DNA of 64,000 nucleotides from the NCBI RefSeq assembly GCF_021284765.1, contig NZ_CP089924.1, positions 2,870,001 to 2,934,000 of the forward strand, in the 5' to 3' direction. Of this stretch, positions 60,472 through 64,000 are shown one piece after another. This stretch comes from Lysobacter sp. 5GHs7-4. Lineage in GTDB: Bacteria > Pseudomonadota > Gammaproteobacteria > Xanthomonadales > Xanthomonadaceae. A program made the position numbers and the translations under genes. A model generated the notes under the pieces. It did no database searches. It worked only from the letters and a program-made list of their open reading frames with translations, and was not told where the DNA came from. Numbering within the stretch: position 1 is the stretch's first letter; each line of letters opens with the position of its first letter.

Positions 60472-62928
60472 TCAGGCCGTGGCCTGACTGCGTTCGGTGC
60501 TGCTCGGCTTGCCTTTGCCCGAGCCCTTGCGATTGGCGTAGAACGACGCCAGCCACTGCTCGGGCGTCAGTTCGTCGACCGTGACTCCGGCGCGCCGGGC
60601 CTCGGTGGCCAGTACGTTGTGCATGATTTCGATGTTGTCGGTGGACGCCGAGATCACCGCCAGCGAGTCGTCCAGGCCGCGCAGGTTGAGCTGGCAGACC
60701 GTGGCCGCGTGGCCCTGCTTGACCAGGAAGCAGCGCGAGCGCTCGTCCAGGCTCTTGACCACCTGGTACTCCGAATCGGTCAGCTTGAGGCCCTCGATGT
60801 AGTCCTCGCGGCTGGCGTTCGGGTTGGGCAGCAGGATCAGCGTCGCGGTCTGCTCGATCAGCGAGGCGGCGATGTCGCTGGCCAGCGCGTCTTCCGGGCT
60901 CTGGGTGGCGAAGATGCCCAGGCCGTTCTGCTTACGGATGGTCTTCTGCTTGTTCTTGGCGAATTCCTTCAGGCCGCCCGAGCCGTCGAGGATCTTCCAG
61001 AACTCGTCCATCACGTAGATCAGCGGACGGCCGTCGATCAGCTCTTCCAGGCGGTGCAACAGGTAGTTGATCACCGGCACGCGCACTTCGGGGTTGTCGA
61101 TCACATCGGTGTAGTCGAAACCGATGATGTTGGCTTTCTCGAGGTTGATCGTGTCGACCGGGTTGTCGAACACCCAGCCCAGCGAATTGCCCGCGGTCCA
61201 CTTGCGCATGCGCGCGAACAGGCCGTCGTCGCCCATGTTGGGCAGGCTCTTCTGCAGGTTGGTCATGCTGCGCAGGTGCTTGGGCGTGTCGAGCATGTTC
61301 TCGACCGCGCGAAAGATGTCCTCGTCCTCGCGCGCCGAGTACTGCGTCTTGCCGCACAGCACCTTGATCAGGTCGGCCAGGAACTGGGTGTTGGCCTCGT
61401 TGCGGTCGCACTGCAGCGGGTTGAAGCCGGTCGGCTGACCGTTCTCCAGCGCCAGGTAGTTGCCGCCGCAGGCGCGCACGAAGATCTCGGCGCCGCGGTC
61501 CTTGTCGAAGAAGAAGATGGTCGGCGTCGGCTTGAGCTTCTGCACCTGGCTCAACAGGAAGTTGATCAGCGCGGTCTTACCGGTACCGGACTTGCCGATC
61601 ACCATGGTGTTGGCGATCGCCTTCTCGCCCAGCGAATTCTCGGCCGGATGGGTGGCGTGGAAATTGAAGTAGTACGGCTGGCCGTTGGTGGTCTGCAGCG
61701 TGGTGACGCACTCACCCCAGGGGTTGTTCTCCTTCTTGCCGGTCGCGAAGTTGTGCAGCGGCGACAGGCCGAGGAAGTTGAGCGAGCTGACGTTGGCCAG
61801 GCGCGTGCGGTACTGCCAGTTGCCGGGGAACTGCGCGTAGAACGACGCGGTCACCGCCAGGTCTTCCTTGGCCGAGACGAAGCCGGCGTTGGACAGCTCG
61901 GCGCGCGCCATCGCGATGTTGTTGGCCAGCTTCTCCTGGCTCTCGGCGTACAGGCAGATGGTGAAGTGGTACTCGCCCAGCACGAAGTTGCCCGAGGCCA
62001 ACTGGTCCATGGCCATGTCGAGCTCGACGATCTGGCTGACCGCCTTGTCGCCGGACGAGATCATCATGCCCTTGGTGCGGTCCAGCACCTTCAGCGCGTC
62101 CTGACGGCCCATCGGACTGAACGAGTGCGTTATCACGTACTCGAAGTCCAGGTACTTCATGCCGTTGAGGATGCCGGGATAGGTCGCGTCGGTGTACTCC
62201 TTGACGTTGAGCATCGCACCGAAGTGGTTGACGCCGGTCGGAGTGTTGACGACAAAATCGCCGGTCTTGGCCGAGAACATCAGCCGGCTGACCGGCAGAT
62301 AGCTCGGGATCGGCGCCGGCAGCACCGGCACCGGTTCGTCGATGCGGTTGAGCAGGTAGCCGAAGAATTCCAGCGCCTCGGAGAACACCACGCCGTTCTT
62401 GGCCTCGTACATGCCCAGACGGTACGGCGCGTAGTCCTTGAGCACGGCCTCGACGTTGCTGGCCAGTTCCAGGACCTTGGCGACGGCCTGATCCTGCTGC
62501 TCCTGCAACTGCGCGGTGCTGGTGGACTTCTCGACGAAGCGCTTACCCGACACGATCGGGCGGTAGATCATGGTCAGGTACAGCTCGTTCTGCATGAGCT
62601 TGGCGCCCGACAGCGTGGCGAAGTAGCCGTCGGACATGTCCTGATTGAAAACCTGGTCGAACTTGCTGCCGCCCTGGACGCGGCGCTTGCGGCGCACGTC
62701 GTGGACCCAAAAGGCGACATTGGTGAAGTCCGGCGCACGCAGCGTCTGCAGCATGCGATTGAAGGTGTTGTGGCGGTGTTCGATCTCCCACTCTTCCCGG
62801 CCCACGAACGGCAGCCCGCCCAGGCTCCACACGAGCATGTAGTCGCCGCCGGTCGTCTTAATGACGGTCGGGGAGACATGCGAGGACAGCGGAAGGAAGT
62901 CGCTGATGGGCGTATCGGGACTAAGCAT
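60472..62928 (-). CDS. virB4: Type IV secretion ATPase VirB4
   Basis: 818 residues, the usual VirB4 size. Walker A GKSGTGKT is at 445-452, Walker B IYVMDEFW at about 638-645 (Asp641, Glu642), and the ATQSPEDAL motif follows it. The N-terminal half shows the CagE/TrbE/VirB domain (LSGAKLMQNELYLTMIYRP; GDFVVNTPTGVNHFGAML). VirB4 powers pilus assembly and substrate transfer. ATG 62928 is preferred to frames extending back into the virB3 end; its ribosome site is weak. Located between virB3 (138-base gap) and virB5. Confidence 0.97.
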   Translation of the reverse strand: MLSPDTPISDFLPLSSHVSPTVIKTTGGDYMLVWSLGGLPFVGREEWEIEHRHNTFNRMLQTLRAPDFTNVAFWVHDVRRKRRVQGGSKFDQVFNQDMSDGYFATLSGAKLMQNELYLTMIYRPIVSGKRFVEKSTSTAQLQEQQDQAVAKVLELASNVEAVLKDYAPYRLGMYEAKNGVVFSEALEFFGYLLNRIDEPVPVLPAPIPSYLPVSRLMFSAKTGDFVVNTPTGVNHFGAMLNVKEYTDATYPGILNGMKYLDFEYVITHSFSPMGRQDALKVLDRTKGMMISSGDKAVSQIVELDMAMDQLASGNFVLGEYHFTICLYAESQEKLANNIAMARAELSNAGFVSAKEDLAVTASFYAQFPGNWQYRTRLANVSSLNFLGLSPLHNFATGKKENNPWGECVTTLQTTNGQPYYFNFHATHPAENSLGEKAIANTMVIGKSGTGKTALINFLLSQVQKLKPTPTIFFFDKDRGAEIFVRACGGNYLALENGQPTGFNPLQCDRNEANTQFLADLIKVLCGKTQYSAREDEDIFRAVENMLDTPKHLRSMTNLQKSLPNMGDDGLFARMRKWTAGNSLGWVFDNPVDTINLEKANIIGFDYTDVIDNPEVRVPVINYLLHRLEELIDGRPLIYVMDEFWKILDGSGGLKEFAKNKQKTIRKQNGLGIFATQSPEDALASDIAASLIEQTATLILLPNPNASREDYIEGLKLTDSEYQVVKSLDERSRCFLVKQGHAATVCQLNLRGLDDSLAVISASTDNIEIMHNVLATEARRAGVTVDELTPEQWLASFYANRKGSGKGKPSSTERSQATA

Positions 62929-63065
62929 GGCGTACTGGGTCTGCTCTGTGGTCGGAACGGATTGGATCGATCGCCTGCCGGCGGCGCGTCGCCCAAGGAC
63001 GGCGCGCCGGTCGGATCTTGCAAACCCGTGCGCCATCGCGGTGGGACCGCGATGGCGCCGGGGCG

Positions 63066-63374
63066 TTACTTCTTCTTGTCGCCCGGGCCTCGGTAGAGGT
63101 TCTGGCTGAACACCCACATGCCCGAGTGGTGCTCGAGATTGCGCATGCGGAAGCGGAACTTCCAGCGCAAGCCGAGCAACCGGAACACCATCTCATCGCG
63201 CCGTGTCATTTGCCGCATCACGAAGATGACGAGCGGTAACAAGGCGATGCAGAACATATTGACGTACATCGTCAGCACGATGACCGCGCCCGCACCGATG
63301 GCGAAGGGGATGTAGGGCACCCCCAGGAACATCGCCGGCCGCGTGCAGCCGCGGAAGAGCACGTTCTTATGCAT
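63066..63374 (-). CDS. virB3: Type IV secretion inner-membrane protein VirB3
   Basis: 102 residues with two hydrophobic segments near the N-terminus (PAMFLGVPYIPFAIGAGAVI; NMFCIALLPLVIFVM) and a basic C-terminal half ending GDKKK. This is the usual plan of VirB3, a small platform protein associated with VirB4. Its ATG lies within the last 8 bases of virB2, so the genes overlap. Confidence 0.92.
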   Translation of the reverse strand: MHKNVLFRGCTRPAMFLGVPYIPFAIGAGAVIVLTMYVNMFCIALLPLVIFVMRQMTRRDEMVFRLLGLRWKFRFRMRNLEHHSGMWVFSQNLYRGPGDKKK

Positions 63375-63735
63375 AGGTCGCGCTGAGAACGGTCAGCATC
63401 ACGCCCGAACCGACGTCTTCCGGGATGATCATCTTGGCGATCTGAGCGGCGGCGCCGATCACGAACGCACCGACCAGGATCGGCAGCATGTCCATGATGC
63501 GCTTGTTGGCGAACGCGATCTGGTAGCCGCAGTAGATCAGGGCCATGGTGACCACGGCGACCGAGGCGATGTTCAGCAGGCCGTTGATGTTGTTGATGAA
63601 GCCCTTGACGCGGCCGGTGGCGTCGGCGCCGGTGCCCTGCGCGAACGCGATGTCCGGCACCAGCAGCATGCCGGCGAACACGACGGCCATGAGGAAAGCG
63701 TTGAAAATGGTCTTGAAGTGCGCGTTGGAGTTCAT
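63367..63735 (-). CDS. virB2: Major pilin VirB2
   Basis: 122 residues. A long signal peptide (cut after AFA, residue 32) is followed by a mature pilin with two hydrophobic helices (LLNIASVAVVTMALIYCGYQIAF; LPILVGAFVIGAAAQIAKMII) separated by a short basic loop (ANKRIMD). This is the size and topology of VirB2 pilins. The stop overlaps the start of virB3. Confidence 0.94.
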   Translation of the reverse strand: MNSNAHFKTIFNAFLMAVVFAGMLLVPDIAFAQGTGADATGRVKGFINNINGLLNIASVAVVTMALIYCGYQIAFANKRIMDMLPILVGAFVIGAAAQIAKMIIPEDVGSGVMLTVLSATYA

Positions 63736-63815
63736 GTGAGATCCCTCTTTCGATTGACTACGGTTGGAAACGGTTTGACTGCGGTACTGACTTCGGTTGC
63801 AACTACAGCGGCACG

Positions 63816-64000
63816 CTAAAAAACGAATGCCTGATCCCCCTGGGATTGCGCCGTGGCGGACGCGGGGGCCTCCGCCATGGATTGAACTTTGACCGGTTGC
63901 GGCGCCTGGGCGGCGACCAGCGCGCCCATCGCCCCGACGGGCGAGGCGGCGGCGGCCTGCGGCGCGTACGCGGCCGAAGACGGGGCCAGCGGCATCGCCG
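63816..64000 (-). CDS. virB1: C-terminal tail of a T4SS protein, probably VirB1 (partial)
   Basis: Reading the minus strand, an open frame from the window edge to a TAG at 63816-63818 encodes an Ala/Pro/Ser/Gln-rich tail (SSAAYAPQAAAASPVGAMGAL, ending QGDQAFVF). No conserved domain is in view. In X-T4SS loci virB1 (a lytic transglycosylase) stands directly upstream of virB2, and such low-complexity tails are common there. The assignment rests on gene order alone. Confidence 0.55.
   Translation of the reverse strand, partial: AMPLAPSSAAYAPQAAAASPVGAMGALVAAQAPQPVKVQSMAEAPASATAQSQGDQAFVF

Noticed and set aside
60619..63096. An 825-residue plus-strand frame opposite virB4
   Set aside because: No recognisable motif; virB4 with both Walker motifs occupies the opposite strand.

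Overview
The window looks like a chromosomal segment of a high-GC gammaproteobacterium of the Xanthomonadaceae, most likely Lysobacter or a close relative. Three things suggest this: the strong GC bias with very long antisense shadow frames, the housekeeping blocks (rluC/rne, scpA-scpB-rluB, YciI-BolA, nfuA/PCD), and a Xanthomonadales-type bacteria-killing type IV secretion locus (X-T4SS). The assignment rests on gene content only; no 16S gene is present.

Layout. 1-7300: start of an RND efflux adaptor gene, two small c-type cytochromes, a Pro/Ala-rich transmembrane protein, nfuA, a pterin dehydratase, two TonB-domain proteins and a large DUF4189 protein. 7300-12330: rluC divergent from rne (RNase E), which has a long leader. 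12700-19040: LuxR-type response regulator, M28 peptidase lipoprotein, PEP-mutase-family enzyme, phospholipase D-family enzyme, class IV aminotransferase and tRNA-Ser(UGA). 19080-21430: LysR regulator/azoreductase pair followed by a tandem repeat array. 21440-37120: a carbohydrate-utilisation locus on the minus strand (LacI regulator, two related TonB-dependent receptors, a GH144-like lipoprotein, an ABC sugar importer and a large discoidin-domain glycosidase-like protein). Two LacI-type palindromes lie in front of the regulator and of the first receptor. A beta-1,2-glucan substrate is an inference from the GH144-like enzyme. 37230-46850: BolA and YciI, a secreted zinc protease, scpA-scpB-rluB, an orphan lipoprotein, a flavin oxidoreductase and a nitrilase-family amidase.

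46970-64000 is the most interesting part: an X-T4SS locus on the minus strand. Transcription order is the tail of a probable virB1, virB2, virB3, virB4, virB5, virB6, a tandem family of DUF4189 secreted proteins (three intact, one truncated), three lipoprotein/effector pairs, a nearly free-standing XVIPCD secretion-signal protein, a 99-residue unknown, and virD4. Two effectors carry GH19-like muramidase/chitinase domains and one an M23-like endopeptidase domain. All three end in a peptidoglycan-binding domain and the XVIPCD domain recognised by VirD4. The three lipoproteins are the expected periplasmic immunity proteins. virB7-virB11 are not seen and presumably lie beyond the right edge.

Repeats are plentiful: a dispersed palindromic family with the core TGTGGGAGCG, a ~213-bp tandem duplication, a 143-bp inverted-repeat element that now encodes part of a signal-peptide region, and a recombining effector 3' cassette.
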